Positions 1 to 10,173 of a stretch of 64,000 nucleotides of DNA are shown piece after piece; the stretch's first letter is position 1, and the number at the start of each line of letters is the position of its first letter. The notes beneath the pieces are model-generated. The model saw only the letters and a program-made list of their open reading frames with translations. It was not told the origin of the DNA and searched no databases. The DNA is from Pseudolabrys sp. (GTDB lineage: Bacteria; Pseudomonadota; Alphaproteobacteria; Rhizobiales; Xanthobacteraceae): assembly GCA_030684935.1 (NCBI GenBank), contig JAUXXH010000029.1:49776-113775 (forward strand), in the 5' to 3' direction. The translations under genes were made by a program, and so were the position numbers.

Positions 1-423
<423 letters not shown>

Positions 424-456
424 TCATGCCCTGCGTCAAAAGGGCAAGAAGCCGCC

Positions 457-921
457 ATGGCAAAGAAAACCGCAGGCCAAACGTTGCAGCTCGGCCAACC
501 CACCCCGATGCCGGCCTCGCCCGGCGAGGCGGTGCTGGACCGGGTGCCGAACCCGCACACCGACACCAATTACGTGGCGCGTTTCACCGCGCCGGAATTC
601 ACCACGCTTTGCCCGATCACCGGCCAGCCCGACTTCGCCCATCTGGTGATCGACTACGTGCCGGGCAAACATCTGGTCGAGTCGAAGTCGCTGAAGCTCT
701 ATCTCGTCAGTTTCCGCAACGAGGGCTCGTTCCACGAGGACTGCACGGTGGCCATCGGCAAGCGGCTGTTCGGCCTGCTCAAGCCCAAGTGGCTGCGCAT
801 CGGCGGCTACTGGTATCCGCGCGGCGGCATTCCCATCGACGTGTTCTGGCAGGCCGGAAAATTGCCCAAGGATGTCTGGGTGCCGGATCAGGGTGTCCAG
901 CCCTATCGCGGCCGCGGCTGA
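457..921 (+). CDS. queF: NADPH-dependent 7-cyano-7-deazaguanine reductase QueF (154 aa)
   Basis: Reduces the nitrile preQ0 to the amine preQ1 in queuosine tRNA-modification synthesis, in the cytoplasm. The length of 154 aa fits the short, unimodular (Bacillus-type) QueF. The thioimide-forming cysteine is C52 in [10 protein letters not shown], with the proton-donor aspartate D59. The QueF signature ESKSLK is at about 75-80, and the substrate-binding pair H93-E94 lies in SFHE. The ATG at 457 is chosen over upstream in-frame starts because those would extend into the eno promoter region and add non-homologous residues. It ends four bases before the convergent MFS gene. No other queuosine gene is in the window, so partners must lie elsewhere. 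Confidence 0.95.
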   Translation: MAKKTAGQTLQLGQPTPMPASPGEAVLDRVPNPHTDTNYVARFTAPEFTTLCPITGQPDFAHLVIDYVPGKHLVESKSLKLYLVSFRNEGSFHEDCTVAIGKRLFGLLKPKWLRIGGYWYPRGGIPIDVFWQAGKLPKDVWVPDQGVQPYRGRG

Positions 922-925
922 CCGC

Positions 926-2095
926 TCAGGTTGGCGTCGGCGTCGGCGGCGCCCGTTTGAGCCATTGCGCGCAGACAAAGCCTGCCGTCACCAGCACCAC
1001 CGAGCCGACCAGCAGCACCGGCGTGACGCCGACGGTCGCGATGCCGGCGCCGTAGACGAGCGGCCCGACCGCGTGCCCCATGAAGAAAAAGAACGAGTGC
1101 AGCGCCATGGCCGAGCCGCGCGCGGCCGGCGCCAGTTCGCTGGCATAAATCTGAATGACGGCGTGCAGCATGTAGAAGCCAAAACCGAGTAGCACGAAAT
1201 TGACGAACTCGATTGGCCACGGCACCCGCATCGCGACCACCAGCAGGCAGAAGCCCATCACCATGCCGCCGCCGCGCATCAGCCAGGTCTCGCCCAGCAT
1301 CGGCAGCACCCGCGACACGGAAAGTGCGTAGATCGCACCGCCGATGCCGAACCCGCCGAGCACCAGGCCCGCAATCGAGGCGCGGGTTTCGCCGGCTTCA
1401 TGCAGCATGGTCGCGATGTACGGGAACAGCCCGTACATGAACACCGCTTCGAGAAACACCACGGTGTAGCAGATCTTGGCCAGCGGATTGCTGAAGATGG
1501 TGCGATAGTTGGGCCCCAGCGTCGACAGGTCGAAGCGGCCGGTGGTTTCGGTGAGATTGCGGAGCCCGGGGATCGCTGCCGCGAAGGCGAATACGGCGAA
1601 GGCGCCGGTTACGAAGAATACGCTGCGCCAGCCGAACAGATCGCCGATGACGCCGGCAAAGGTGGCGCCGAGCAGATTGCCGGACATGATCGCCAGCAGC
1701 AGGCGGCCCATCGCCACCTGCCGTTCCGCAATCGCAAACTTGTCGCCGATCAGCGCAAAGGCGATCGGCATCACGCCGCCGGTAGCAAGGCCCGCCACCA
1801 TCCGCGCGCCCACCAGTACCTCGAAGTTGGTGGCAAAACCGCAGACGATGGTCGCGACGCTGCCGGCGAGCAGGCAGATCATCATCATGCGCGCCTTGCT
1901 GAACATGTCGGCCAGCGCGCCGAACAGCGGTTGCACCAGCGCATAGGGCAAGGTGAAGGCGGTCGACAGCAGCGCCACCGTCGCCGGATCGACGGCCAGT
2001 TCGCCGGCGATCTGCGGGATCACCGGATCGGTCGAGCGGACGAACATCGCGCAGGCGAACAGGACGAGAGCGATCAGATTGAGCTGGCGGCCCAT
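926..2095 (-). CDS. Major facilitator superfamily transporter (389 aa)
   Basis: An inner-membrane secondary transporter of the MFS fold, with about twelve hydrophobic segments in 389 residues. The first helix starts almost at the N-terminus (LNLIALVLFACAMFV). The MFS motif-A loop between helices 2 and 3 is visible as FGALADMFSKARMM, and a TTE-rich central loop separates the two halves. The layout resembles drug/proton antiporters of the Bcr/CflA-AraJ type, but nothing in the sequence fixes the substrate. The gene lies 25 bases downstream of kdsA on the same strand, so the two may be co-transcribed without a functional link being implied. Membership of the MFS is clear; 'drug exporter' would be a guess. 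Confidence 0.88.
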   Translation of the reverse strand: MGRQLNLIALVLFACAMFVRSTDPVIPQIAGELAVDPATVALLSTAFTLPYALVQPLFGALADMFSKARMMMICLLAGSVATIVCGFATNFEVLVGARMVAGLATGGVMPIAFALIGDKFAIAERQVAMGRLLLAIMSGNLLGATFAGVIGDLFGWRSVFFVTGAFAVFAFAAAIPGLRNLTETTGRFDLSTLGPNYRTIFSNPLAKICYTVVFLEAVFMYGLFPYIATMLHEAGETRASIAGLVLGGFGIGGAIYALSVSRVLPMLGETWLMRGGGMVMGFCLLVVAMRVPWPIEFVNFVLLGFGFYMLHAVIQIYASELAPAARGSAMALHSFFFFMGHAVGPLVYGAGIATVGVTPVLLVGSVVLVTAGFVCAQWLKRAPPTPTPT

Positions 2096-2120
2096 AGTGC
2101 CCTTTTTGCCTTGGCGGGGC

Positions 2121-2963
2121 TCAGCGCTTGGCCAGCCGGTCGAATTCGACGAGGCTGCGCAACAACGGCTCCATCTCCTTCAGCGGCATCATGTTGGGCC
2201 CGTCCGACGGCGCATGGTCGGGGTCCTGATGCGTCTCGATGAAGACGCCGGCGACGCCGACCGCGACCGCGGCACGCGCCAGCACCGGGACGAATTCGCG
2301 CTCGCCGCCCGATGACGCGCCCTGCCCGCCGGGCTGCTGGACCGAATGGGTGGCGTCGAAGATCACCGGCGCGTGGGTGGTGCGCTTGAGGATCGGCAGC
2401 GCCCGCATGTCCGACACCAGCGTGTTGTAGCCGAACGACACGCCGCGTTCGGTCACCAGCACGTTGCGGTTGCCGGCGGTGGTGAGTTTCGCCACCACGT
2501 TCTGCATGTCCCACGGCGCCAGGAACTGGCCCTTCTTGACGTTGACGGCTTTGCCGGTCGCGGCGGCGGCGAGCAGCAGGTCGGTCTGCCGGCACAAAAA
2601 CGCAGGGATCTGCAGCACGTCGACCACCTCGGCCACCCGTGCGCACTGGGCAGCGTCATGCACGTCGGTCAGCACCGGCAGGCCGAGCGATGAGCGTATC
2701 TCGGCGAAGATCGGCAGCGCCGCGTCGAGGCCGATGCCGCGCGCGGCCTTGGCCGAGGTGCGGTTGGCCTTGTCGAAGGAGGTCTTGTAGATCAGCCCGA
2801 CGCCGACGCGCGCGGCGATGTCCTTGAGCGCGCCGGCCATTTCCAGCGCGTGCGCCCGGCTTTCGAGCTGGCACGGCCCGGCAATCAGCGCCAGCGGCAG
2901 ATCATTGCCGAAGCGGACGGCGCCGACGGAAACACGGGCGTTGGGCAGCAGGCTTTGGTCCAC
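2121..2963 (-). CDS. kdsA: 3-deoxy-8-phosphooctulonate synthase (280 aa), metal-dependent type
   Basis: Condenses arabinose-5-phosphate with phosphoenolpyruvate to give KDO-8-phosphate for the lipopolysaccharide inner core. The family blocks are all present: AGPCQLES near residue 29, [11 protein letters not shown] near 60, [22 protein letters not shown] and SDGPNMMP. A cysteine at about 31 in AGPC, with the later His, Glu and Asp ligands, marks the metal-dependent class; the metal-independent enterobacterial enzyme has Asn there. The start is GTG at 2963, preceded by AAGGA at suitable spacing, and gives the usual length of about 280 aa. It belongs functionally with the lipid A genes at 30-34 kb although it is unlinked to them here. 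Confidence 0.96.
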   Translation of the reverse strand: MDQSLLPNARVSVGAVRFGNDLPLALIAGPCQLESRAHALEMAGALKDIAARVGVGLIYKTSFDKANRTSAKAARGIGLDAALPIFAEIRSSLGLPVLTDVHDAAQCARVAEVVDVLQIPAFLCRQTDLLLAAAATGKAVNVKKGQFLAPWDMQNVVAKLTTAGNRNVLVTERGVSFGYNTLVSDMRALPILKRTTHAPVIFDATHSVQQPGGQGASSGGEREFVPVLARAAVAVGVAGVFIETHQDPDHAPSDGPNMMPLKEMEPLLRSLVEFDRLAKR

Positions 2964-3021
2964 CGGAAGCGTCCTTGCGAGGCGCGACCATGAAGCGGCC
3001 GGGCCGTCCGGTCAACGATTC

Positions 3022-3810
3022 TCAAAAACCAGAACCGCGCCCAACACAGCCTGTATGCCGGATGCAGGGCCACCCCCGGCGAAGCGCATGGCTGCCAGTC
3101 GCGCGCCCCCCGCACAATCCGGTGGGGCCCTGCGGTACCGGGCCGCGAAACAGGCCGGCGTCATCATCTCGAGCGCCGCGCGGCAGATCGATGGTGAAGC
3201 CCTCGCCGTCGTCGCGCGCCATCGGCGCGCCGGTGAAGGCCAAAAGGAAATCGCGGTGCTCAGCCGGCGCGTCAGCCACCATCACCACCGCGGCCACCCC
3301 GGTCACGCCGTTGTCATGCTTCTGCAATGCCGGATTCCAGAAGTTCTCCGGATAGTGCTGCTGGCAGATCGCGAAATGAACATCCGGTGCGTGCCGGTCT
3401 TCGGCAAAGGCCAGCGAGAAGGCGACCTTGACCGTCGAACCGTCCGGGCGCTTGCCCTCGCGCTCGAAGCGCATGACGCCGGAGGCGGCATAACCGGCAG
3501 CGCGCAAAGTTGCCTCGTCGGCGCGGGCGTCCCGCGATTCCAGAAGCAGCATCGACAGACCATCACCGCGGGCAATGAAGTCGCCGTTGAAGGCGCCGAA
3601 CAGTTTCGAGAAACCGTCGTCGCCCAGTCTGTCGGGTTCGGCCAGGGTCACCAGTTCGATGAAGCAGCCCGGCCATTGCACGATGTAATTATGCGTGCCC
3701 CAGGGATGCCGGTTGCGGGCGCCGACGGTGAAGCCGAGGCCGCGATAGATCGCGGCGGCGGCGTCAAGATCGCGCACCGCATGGACGATATGGTCGAGAC
3801 CGCGCGGCAT
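3022..3810 (-). CDS. VOC / glyoxalase-like domain protein with a frameshifted C-terminus
   Basis: The start at 3810 gives MPRGLDHIVHAVRDLDAA, a typical first beta-strand of a vicinal-oxygen-chelate domain. The N-terminal two thirds read as an intact glyoxalase-like protein, with a second half-domain around TGVAAVVMVADAPAEH. The function is unknown; such proteins are metal-dependent enzymes or ligand binders. After about residue 210 (FTIDLPRGA) the frame becomes compositionally odd. Shifting frame at about 3171-3180 restores family-like sequence (LEMMTPACFAARY, then ARLAAMRF) and a plausible ending GAVLVFE before TGA at 3014-3012. A one-base indel near 3175 therefore probably breaks the gene. 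The restored tail still looks some 20 residues short. Upstream in-frame starts to 3894 add non-homologous residues. Confidence 0.7.
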   Translation of the reverse strand: MPRGLDHIVHAVRDLDAAAAIYRGLGFTVGARNRHPWGTHNYIVQWPGCFIELVTLAEPDRLGDDGFSKLFGAFNGDFIARGDGLSMLLLESRDARADEATLRAAGYAASGVMRFEREGKRPDGSTVKVAFSLAFAEDRHAPDVHFAICQQHYPENFWNPALQKHDNGVTGVAAVVMVADAPAEHRDFLLAFTGAPMARDDGEGFTIDLPRGARDDDAGLFRGPVPQGPTGLCGGRATGSHALRRGWPCIRHTGCVGRGSGF

Positions 3811-3943
3811 GATTTTCGGGACCAGAGCCTCTCTCCATACCGCACCCGCGCCGGGAATTTCAATTGCGTGTATGAGGTGATGGAACCCTCGCACCGGCCT
3901 GTCGTTAGACCCGCTCAGACCTTATCGACGGATTATACCGACC

Positions 3944-4252
3944 ATGGCCGCGTTTTTGCTTTATCTGATGGCCGGTCTGGTCGTCGTCGCCACGCTGCTG
4001 CCGATCTGGCGCACCGAACGGTGGTGGGTCCGGGTGCTCGACTTTCCCCGCTTCCAGGTCGCGCTCCTGGCTGTCGCCGTGCTGATCCTGATGCCGGTTC
4101 TGGCCTGGCCGTTGTCGGCGGCCGAACTCGCCTTGCTGGTGGCGGTTGCCGCCGCGGCCTTGTGGCAGGCCTCCTGGGTCTGGCGCTACAGCCCCTTGGC
4201 GCCGCTGGAAGTTGGCAACATCCGCGCGGCGCGCGACGCGCCGGAATGCTGA
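3944..4252 (+). CDS. N-terminal membrane part of an interrupted EEP-family protein (102 aa)
   Basis: Codes for three hydrophobic helices (about residues 4-22, 37-57 and 59-82) with the motif LPIWRTERWWVRVLDFP between the first two. This is the usual membrane anchor seen in front of some endonuclease/exonuclease/phosphatase domains in this bacterial group. The frame stops at TGA 4250-4252. The rest of the expected protein starts in the next frame at ATG 4246, so the two frames overlap by seven bases (ATGCTGA). I read this as one gene split by a one-base change. Two translationally coupled genes are the alternative. The strand is divergent from the VOC gene, with a 133-base gap. Confidence 0.65.
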   Translation: MAAFLLYLMAGLVVVATLLPIWRTERWWVRVLDFPRFQVALLAVAVLILMPVLAWPLSAAELALLVAVAAAALWQASWVWRYSPLAPLEVGNIRAARDAPEC

Positions 4253-4926
4253 CGACCAATGTCTATGTGAAGGCGAGAGACTCCGGCGCCTTGCTGAAGC
4301 TCATTCATGACACCGACCCCGATCTGGTTCTGGCCGTCGAGACCGACGAATGGTGGTGTGCGCGGCTCGGCGAAGGACTGCAAAGCAAGTACCCGCATCA
4401 TCTGACCTACCCGCTGTCGAACGGCTACGGCATTGCGCTGTTCTCCCGGCTCGAACTGGTCGATCCCGGCTTCCGTCATCTGGTCGATGAAGCGGTGCCG
4501 TCGATCAAGACCGGCTTGCGGCTGCGTTGCGGCGCCGTGATCGATGTGTACGGGGTGCATCCGCAGCCGCCGGCGCCGGCCCAGGATTCGACCGCGCGGG
4601 ATACCGAACTGGTCATGGTCGGCCGCGAGATCCGGCGGACGCAGCGGCCCGCCGTCGTGCTCGGCGATCTCAACGACGTGGCCTGGTCGCGGACCACGAC
4701 GCGGTTCAAGGAGGTGGGTGGCCTGCTCGACCCGCGGCGCGGCCGCGGTTTTTTCAACACCTACCCGGCCGGCATGCCGGGGATGCGCTATCCGCTGGAT
4801 TATATCTTTCACACGCCGCATTTCGCCGTCGGCCACATGCGCGTCCTGCCGCGCATCGAGTCCGATCACCTGCCGTTTACGGCGACGCTGTGTCTCACTG
4901 AGGCGGCCATGCAGCCGGGAAACTGA
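4246..4926 (+). CDS. Endonuclease/exonuclease/phosphatase catalytic part (226 aa) of the split gene
   Basis: Opens MLTTNVYVKARDSGALL, matching the first beta-strand and metal-binding N of the EEP fold, followed by the metal-binding Glu in ETDEWW. VVLGDLNDVAWS gives the catalytic Asp/Asn, DYIFHTP the late motif and ESDHLPF the terminal SDH triad. Together these are the metal-dependent phosphodiesterase/phosphatase active site. The substrate is unknown; in this topology the domain would face the periplasm. On its own it lacks the membrane anchor encoded by the preceding frame. It ends three bases before the convergent pyrG stop. Confidence 0.75.
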   Translation: MLTTNVYVKARDSGALLKLIHDTDPDLVLAVETDEWWCARLGEGLQSKYPHHLTYPLSNGYGIALFSRLELVDPGFRHLVDEAVPSIKTGLRLRCGAVIDVYGVHPQPPAPAQDSTARDTELVMVGREIRRTQRPAVVLGDLNDVAWSRTTTRFKEVGGLLDPRRGRGFFNTYPAGMPGMRYPLDYIFHTPHFAVGHMRVLPRIESDHLPFTATLCLTEAAMQPGN

Positions 4927-4929
4927 CGG

Positions 4930-6672
<1,743 letters not shown>

Positions 6673-6722
6673 TTATTGAAGCCGTCAGCGAGCGTGACGA
6701 GGCAGCCGGAGGCCCCAAACGC

Positions 6723-6748
6723 CGAAGGGCCGGTTTCCCGGCCCTTCG
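6723..6748 (-). terminator. Hairpin in the secG-pyrG gap
   Basis: An 11-base inverted repeat (6723-6733 with 6738-6748) with the four-base loop TTTC lies seven bases past the secG stop. The GC-rich stem is strong, but the leftward strand has no T-run after it, so it would be a weak intrinsic terminator or an mRNA-stabilising end for secG. A T-rich tail follows only on the plus strand. Confidence 0.45.
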
Positions 6749-6754
6749 TTGGGT

Positions 6755-7168
6755 TTAGCGCGACTGCGGAACCTGCGGTCCCGCGGGTGCGGCTGGCGCC
6801 GCTGGTGCGCCCTCAAGTTGCCGCAGCAGGCCGCCCTCGCCGCCGCCGAGCGGGGCCGGCGCTCCCGGCACGCCCGGCGCGCTTTGGGTGGCGCCGCCCT
6901 GCAGGATCGAGGTCGGGGTTCGGTTGGCGCTGGCGATGATCGACAGAATGAGACTGGTGCAGAAGAACAGCGCGGCCAGAATGGCCGTGATGCGGGTCAG
7001 CAGATTGGCCGAGCTGCGGCTGGTCATGAAACCGCCGCCTCCGCCGCCGCCGCCGCCGATGCCGAGCCCGCCGCCTTCGGAGCGCTGCAACAGCACCACG
7101 CCGATCAAGGACAGCACCAACATCAGATGAATAACAATGATCACATGCTGCATCGGACTAAAATCCAT
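6755..7168 (-). CDS. secG: Preprotein translocase subunit SecG (137 aa)
   Basis: A small integral subunit of the SecYEG translocon. Two transmembrane helices are visible (VIIVIHLMLVLSLIGVVLL at about 10-28, and ITAILAALFFCTSLILSII at about 60-80), with the family motif VLLQRSEGGGLG directly after the first helix. A run of nine glycines (GIGGGGGGGGGF) follows, and the C-terminus is low-complexity Ala/Pro/Gly. Both are common in alphaproteobacterial SecG. The glycine run is encoded by GGC/GGA-type repeats at about 7034-7068, a place where polymerase slippage or sequencing error is easy. It lies between tpiA and pyrG on the same strand, the usual neighbourhood. Confidence 0.95.
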   Translation of the reverse strand: MDFSPMQHVIIVIHLMLVLSLIGVVLLQRSEGGGLGIGGGGGGGGGFMTSRSSANLLTRITAILAALFFCTSLILSIIASANRTPTSILQGGATQSAPGVPGAPAPLGGGEGGLLRQLEGAPAAPAAPAGPQVPQSR

Positions 7169-7315
7169 TCAAATCGGCCGGCCGGACACGCATACCGCGC
7201 CGCCGCATCGGTCATATAGGAAGCCGCACGGTGTTTGCCGACAACCGGTTCGTGGGCCCAGGAATTCGCCGCGGTCTCTACACGAACTTCCCAAGCATTT
7301 CCACCGGCCGGGGAC

Positions 7316-8071
7316 TTAGCCGTAAACCGCGGCAATTCCAAGGAAATCGTCAGCTTTCAGGCTGGCGCCGCCGACCAGGGCGCCGTTGACGTCGGCAATG
7401 GTCAGAAGTTCCACGGCGTTGGCCGGCTTGACCGAACCGCCATAGAGGATGCGGACCAGGCCGCCCTGCGCGCCGTAGCGCTCGTTGAGCCGCTGCCGGA
7501 TGAAGGCATGGACCTCGGCCACATCGGCCGGCGTCGGGGTCAGGCCGCTGCCGATCGCCCAGACCGGCTCATAGGCCACCACCAGATTGGCGCCGGTGGC
7601 GGCATCCGGCAGCGAGCCTTCGAGCTGGTGGCCGATCACGGCGAGCGTCTCCCGGGCTTCGCGCTCGCTGCGCTGCTAGCCGACGCAGACAATGGCGGTC
7701 AGCCCTGCCCGGTGCGCCGCCAGCGCCTTGTCACGCACCTGCGCATCGGTTTCGGCGTGGTCGCTGCGCCGCTCCGAGTGGCCAACAATCACCGCTTTGG
7801 CCCCGGCATCGGCCAGCATTTCCGCGGCCAGATCACCGGTATGGGCGCCTGATACCTTGGCGTGGCAATCTTGGCCGCCGATGGTCACGGCCGAACCGCG
7901 CACCGCGGTGGCGAAGGCGGCAATCAGCGTCGCCGGCGGGCAGATCATCAGATCGGCCTTGCCGGCCAACGGTGCAGCGCCTGCGACAATCTTGCCGAGC
8001 TCGGCGGCCGAGGCGGCCAGCCCATTCATTTTCCAGTTTCCCGCCACCAGCGGGCGAAGCTTTTCCGCCAT
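7316..8071 (-). pseudogene. tpiA: Triose-phosphate isomerase interrupted by an in-frame TAG at codon 132
   Basis: Interconverts dihydroxyacetone phosphate and glyceraldehyde-3-phosphate. The same reading frame covers the whole 251-residue enzyme. The first part has the catalytic lysine in GNWKMN and the histidine in VIVGHSERR. The second part has the catalytic glutamate in [11 protein letters not shown] and the phosphate loop LYGGSVKP. Between them, at 7678-7676, the codon after IVCVG is TAG, where the family has glutamate (IVCVGET..). A GAG-to-TAG change (one base) explains it. All active-site residues are intact, so the defect is recent, or it is a base-call error. TAG is an ordinary stop elsewhere in this window (trpE, trpC, moeA, lexA, gltA), which argues against recoding. 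The start is ATG 8071. Confidence 0.9.
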
Positions 8072-8154
8072 CTTGCCGTCCTTTTCGTGGTGCGGTTACC
8101 AGAGCGCGCCCGGCACCGCCAGTTCGCTCCGGATTACAGACGATCCTACTTGAG

Positions 8155-8183
8155 TTGCAACGAGTTGACCCGCTCCCTATAAG
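8155..8183 (+). promoter_or_regulatory. Probable promoter of the ppiD-like gene
   Basis: TTGCAA at 8155-8160 and TATAAG at 8178-8183 are separated by 17 bases, a good sigma-70-type arrangement. It points rightward toward the gene starting at 8236, within the 164-base divergent gap from tpiA. Confidence 0.55.
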
Positions 8184-8235
8184 GGCGCGACCATCCCTTC
8201 ATTCAGATCAATTCCGGCCAAGAAGCAAGGTACGC

Positions 8236-10140
8236 ATGCTCCGCGGTATCAAGAACGCCTCCTCGAACTGGATCGGCAAGTCGATCCTGCTCGTCGTCAT
8301 CAGCTTCCTGGTCATCAGCTTCGCGGTCTGGGGCATCGGCGATGTTTTCCGCGGCTTCGGCCAGAACTCGGTCGCCAAGATCGGCAATACCGAAATCTCG
8401 ATCGAGCAATTCCGGCAGTTCTATACCGATCGTCTGCAGCAGATCAGCCGCCAGATCGGCCGTCCGGTCACGCCCGATCAGGCGCGCGCGCTCGGCTTTG
8501 ACCGGCAGGTGCTCGGTCAGATGGTGGCGGAGACGACGCTCGACGAACAGGCGGCCAAGCTGCGCCTCGGCATCACCGACGCCGACATCGCCCAGCGCAT
8601 CACCACCGATCCGAACTTTCAGGGCGCCAACGGCCAGTTCGACCATGCGCGCTTCGAATACGTCATTCGCCAGGCCGGCTATACCGAACCCCGTTTCGTC
8701 GCCGAGCAGCGCCGTGTCACGTTGCGCCGGCAGATCGCGCAGAGCGTCAGCGGCGATTTGAAGGTACCGGCCGTGACGCTGGAGGCCATCAACAACTTCC
8801 AGAACGAGCGGCGCACCATCCAGTATCTGACGTTGACGGCGACGCAGGCCGGCGACATTCCGGCACCGACGCCCGAAGCGCTTGCCGCCTATTTCGAAGA
8901 GCGAAAGATTCTGTTCCGCGCACCGGAATTCCGCAGGGTCACGTTGCTGTCGCTGGCGCCGGCAGACATCGCCAAGGCGGATTCGGTGTCCGATGACCAA
9001 GCCAAGACCTTCTACGATCAGAACGCCGCCAATTTCGGCTCGCCCGAGCGCCGCGAAGTGCGCCAGATCGTGTTCGCCAATCCGGAGGAAGCCGCGTCGG
9101 CGCACGAGCGCGTCACCAAGGGTCTGAGCTTCGCCGATCTGGCCAAAGAGCGTGAGCTGTCCGAAGCCGACACCCTCGTCGGGCTGGTGACTCAATCGGA
9201 AATCATCGATCCGGCGGTGGCCGAAGCCGCTTTCGCGCTCAAGGATGGCGAGGTCAGCGCGCCGGTCAAAGGCACGTTCGGAACGATCATCGTGCAAGTC
9301 GGCAAGATCGAACCGGGCGCGCAGAAGCCCTTCGCGGAGGTGGCGCCGGAGATCAAGCGCCAGCTCGCCGAGATCCGCGCCAGAGGCGAGATCAATGGCC
9401 TGCGCGACAAGATTGACGACGAGCGCGCCGGCGGCGCGACGCTGGCCGAGACCGCGGCCAAGCTCGGGCTCAAGGCGCAGGCGATCGAAGCGGTCGACCG
9501 CTCTGGCCGCGCGCCGGACGGCACCCCCATTGCCGAACTGCCGAAGCAGCCGGACGTCATCACGCCGATCTTTGCCAGCGATATCGGCGTCGATTCCGAA
9601 CCGCAGCAACTTCCGGGCGGCGGCTATATCTGGCACGACGTCACCGGTATCACGCCGGCACGCGAGCGCACCCTCGACGAAGTGAAGGACCAGGTTGCCA
9701 CCCGCTGGCGCGAGGACGAAGTCGGCAAGTTATTGCAGGCCAAGGCGGACGAGATGCTCGGCAAACTCAATGCCGGCACCGCGCTGGCGCAGGTTGCCGA
9801 GGAGTCCAACCTGCAGGTCCAGACCGGCGCCGACCTGCAGCGGCGCCGCCCCTCCGGTTTCGTACCGGCCAAACTGATCGAAGCCGCCTTCAACGTGGCC
9901 AAGGACGCGTCCGGCATTGCCGACGGCGATCAGCGGACCGAACGCTATGTGTTCCGCGTGACCGACATCACCGCTCCCAAGCTCGATCCGGCGTTGCCGG
10001 ACGTCCAGCAGCTGACGACAACACTGCAGAACGCTTACGCCGACGACATCATCACCCAGTATATCGCGCGGCTGGAGACCGAGTACGGCGTGCGCATCAA
10101 CCAGCAGGCGTTAACCCAGGTCATCGGCGGCGGCCAGTAG
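8236..10140 (+). CDS. ppiD: PpiD-like membrane-anchored peptidyl-prolyl isomerase (634 aa)
   Basis: A periplasmic folding factor tethered to the inner membrane near the Sec translocon. The start at 8236 gives a short cytoplasmic tail, then one transmembrane helix (about 14-36, SILLVVISFLVISFAVWGIG). A SurA/PpiD N-terminal chaperone domain follows (GNTEISIEQFRQFY..), then a parvulin-type rotamase region (about 260-360, with REVRQIVFANPEEA and FADLAKERELSEAD), then a C-terminal helical chaperone segment. The length matches PpiD at about 620-640 aa. Upstream in-frame starts would overlap tpiA. It precedes trpE by 33 bases on the same strand. Whether the parvulin domain is catalytically active cannot be judged from sequence alone. 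Confidence 0.9.
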   Translation: MLRGIKNASSNWIGKSILLVVISFLVISFAVWGIGDVFRGFGQNSVAKIGNTEISIEQFRQFYTDRLQQISRQIGRPVTPDQARALGFDRQVLGQMVAETTLDEQAAKLRLGITDADIAQRITTDPNFQGANGQFDHARFEYVIRQAGYTEPRFVAEQRRVTLRRQIAQSVSGDLKVPAVTLEAINNFQNERRTIQYLTLTATQAGDIPAPTPEALAAYFEERKILFRAPEFRRVTLLSLAPADIAKADSVSDDQAKTFYDQNAANFGSPERREVRQIVFANPEEAASAHERVTKGLSFADLAKERELSEADTLVGLVTQSEIIDPAVAEAAFALKDGEVSAPVKGTFGTIIVQVGKIEPGAQKPFAEVAPEIKRQLAEIRARGEINGLRDKIDDERAGGATLAETAAKLGLKAQAIEAVDRSGRAPDGTPIAELPKQPDVITPIFASDIGVDSEPQQLPGGGYIWHDVTGITPARERTLDEVKDQVATRWREDEVGKLLQAKADEMLGKLNAGTALAQVAEESNLQVQTGADLQRRRPSGFVPAKLIEAAFNVAKDASGIADGDQRTERYVFRVTDITAPKLDPALPDVQQLTTTLQNAYADDIITQYIARLETEYGVRINQQALTQVIGGGQ

Positions 10141-10173
10141 GCCGTTAGAAACAGTCAGTCGCAAAGACGCGCC

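Noticed and set aside
7676..7678. Amber codon recoding (suppression) in tpiA
   Set aside because: TAG ends many intact genes in this window, and no special context is visible; error or mutation is simpler.
8203..9636. A 477-codon open frame opposite the ppiD-like gene
   Set aside because: Antisense shadow of a clearly identified gene, with repetitive Arg/Asp/Leu composition and no ribosome binding site.
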